Source of the DNA: CAYXGE01 sp964464435
Lineage (GTDB): Bacteria > Pseudomonadota > Gammaproteobacteria > Burkholderiales > Methylophilaceae
Direction: 5' to 3'
Assembly (NCBI GenBank): GCA_964464435.1
Contig: CAYXGE010000102.1
Coordinates: 1-6,038 of the forward strand
Length of the DNA: 6,038 nt
Position 1 is the first letter of the stretch; each line of letters starts with the position of its first letter. Under the pieces are notes generated by a model, which saw only the letters and a list, made by a program, of their open reading frames with translations, was not told the origin of the DNA and ran no database searches. The position numbers and the translations under genes are program-made. Below, one piece after another: positions 5,267 through 6,038 of the stretch.

Positions 5267-5974
5267 TTAGTCGCATGCTTTAAATGCGCTAGATTTACAA
5301 CTAGCGGCAAGCTGTTTGGCCTGTGCAATTTGCTCTGGTGTCATTTGTGCAGACGTATAATTGAGCAGTTTGGTATGTCTGTTTACAAATCGTTTATCTG
5401 TATTTTCAACTGCCAATAGCATCCACATCAACGCCTTCACTTTGTCTTGAGTAACACCTGCACCCTGCGCATACATATTGCCCAAGTAGCCCTCTGCCTC
5501 ACTATTATCTTGCCCTGCCGCCAATTTAAGCCACTTTAAAGAGGCATCTAAATCTTGCTCAACCACATCACCACGGTAATACAACATACCCAAATTTAAT
5601 TGCGATTTTACATGCCCTTGCTCTGCCGCCTTGGTATAAAGCGCCACCGCTTGCGGATAACTAATACTTTGAATATCACGCTTAAAAACCATTGCCGCCA
5701 GTATGTATTGGGCATCTTTATAGCCGTTCTCTGCCGCCTTGCTATACCAGTTAACCGCCTCATCTAGGTTGGCTTCAACACCGTCACCATCGTGATACAT
5801 CATGCCTAAGTTATATTGCGCTTTTACGTCACCTTGGTTAGCTAAATCCACATAGATTTGGCGCGCCTCATCAAAGCGCTTTTGTTGTAACAGGGTTTTA
5901 GCGTCTTCAAGCGTTGCGGCATTTGCTACAACGGACAGTGCAAGCATGCACAATAAACATAGTATATTTTTCAT
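5267..5974 (-). CDS. Exported Sel1-like (TPR-type) repeat protein
   Basis: The 235-residue protein begins with a signal peptide (core ILCLLCMLALSVV, cleavage after A-N-A19), so it is likely periplasmic; the early cysteines (6 and 9) do not form a lipobox. A TPR-like helix pair at about 21-49 is followed by Sel1 repeats near 52-87, 88-123, 124-159 and 160-191, recognisable from A-Q-x-x-L-G-x-x-Y...G...A..W(Y/L)xxAA. The second repeat is degenerate in its middle. Sel1 repeats fold as a helical solenoid for protein-protein contacts; the partner is unknown. The tail has the common MTPEQIAQAKQLA helix and two cysteines (226 and 234) that may bridge. No clear Shine-Dalgarno precedes the ATG (AAAACGGTTTTT), though this start alone preserves the signal peptide. 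The macrodomain gene lies 155 bp downstream with its own probable promoter. Confidence 0.88.
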   Translation of the reverse strand: MKNILCLLCMLALSVVANAATLEDAKTLLQQKRFDEARQIYVDLANQGDVKAQYNLGMMYHDGDGVEANLDEAVNWYSKAAENGYKDAQYILAAMVFKRDIQSISYPQAVALYTKAAEQGHVKSQLNLGMLYYRGDVVEQDLDASLKWLKLAAGQDNSEAEGYLGNMYAQGAGVTQDKVKALMWMLLAVENTDKRFVNRHTKLLNYTSAQMTPEQIAQAKQLAASCKSSAFKACD

Positions 5975-6038
5975 AAAAACCGTTTTAAATATGGGTGTAT
6001 TGATACAGAGTGTAGCTTAAAACAGAGGTTCAATGGAT
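5975..6038. promoter_or_regulatory. Upstream region of the Sel1 gene with possible divergent gene start
   Basis: This edge holds a small inverted repeat TGTAT-TG-ATACA (5996-6007) and, on the plus strand, AGAGG (6024-6028) 4 bp before an ATG at 6033-6035 followed by GAT. That looks like the ribosome site and first codon of a gene running out of the window divergently from the Sel1 gene, but only two codons are visible. I could not identify a convincing promoter for either direction. Confidence 0.3.

Overview
The window looks like ordinary chromosomal DNA from a Gram-negative proteobacterium of moderately low GC. The protein families (a periplasmic deacetylase-like protein, an exported FecR-domain protein, an exported Sel1-repeat protein, an AlkA-type glycosylase) and the signal peptides fit a beta- or gammaproteobacterium. 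Methylotenera-like Methylophilaceae are my best guess, but that rests on overall impression only. I see no rRNA, tRNA, CRISPR array, insertion sequence or phage structural gene.

Layout, left to right. (1) Positions 1-159 hold the last 52 codons of an unidentified plus-strand gene. (2) Positions 160-399 are non-coding and contain a candidate structured element: a perfect TATAAT followed by about 100 nt closed by a 10-bp long-range stem with hairpins inside. (3) Positions 400-2834 are a minus-strand run of three closely spaced genes, probably one operon, transcribed in the order AlkA/MAG-type 3-methyladenine DNA glycosylase, MFS exporter, and a 144-residue unknown protein with an internal duplication. 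(4) A divergent plus-strand gene at 2859-3785 encodes a secreted polysaccharide-deacetylase-like protein; only 24 bp separate its start from the annotated glycosylase start. (5) Positions 3798-5974 are three minus-strand genes, transcribed in the order exported Sel1-repeat protein, macrodomain protein, exported FecR-domain protein. They converge on the deacetylase gene, with 12 bp between stop codons and a GC-rich hairpin at the junction. (6) The last 64 bp are an intergenic edge with a possible start of a divergent plus-strand gene.

Functionally the window reads as several small units and not as one pathway. The glycosylase removes alkylated bases from DNA and shares a likely transcript with an efflux carrier. 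The Sel1, FecR and deacetylase-like proteins are all predicted to be exported and probably act in the periplasm. The macrodomain protein is cytoplasmic and likely handles ADP-ribose derivatives. Its upstream region is the most structured regulatory stretch: a perfect -10 box lies between a 33-bp near-palindrome upstream and a 19-bp inverted repeat just downstream of the predicted transcription start.

I did not find a convincing new multi-gene system. The points most worth following are the structured element at 296-406, the duplicated unknown protein at 400-834, and the macrodomain protein with its palindrome-flanked promoter.
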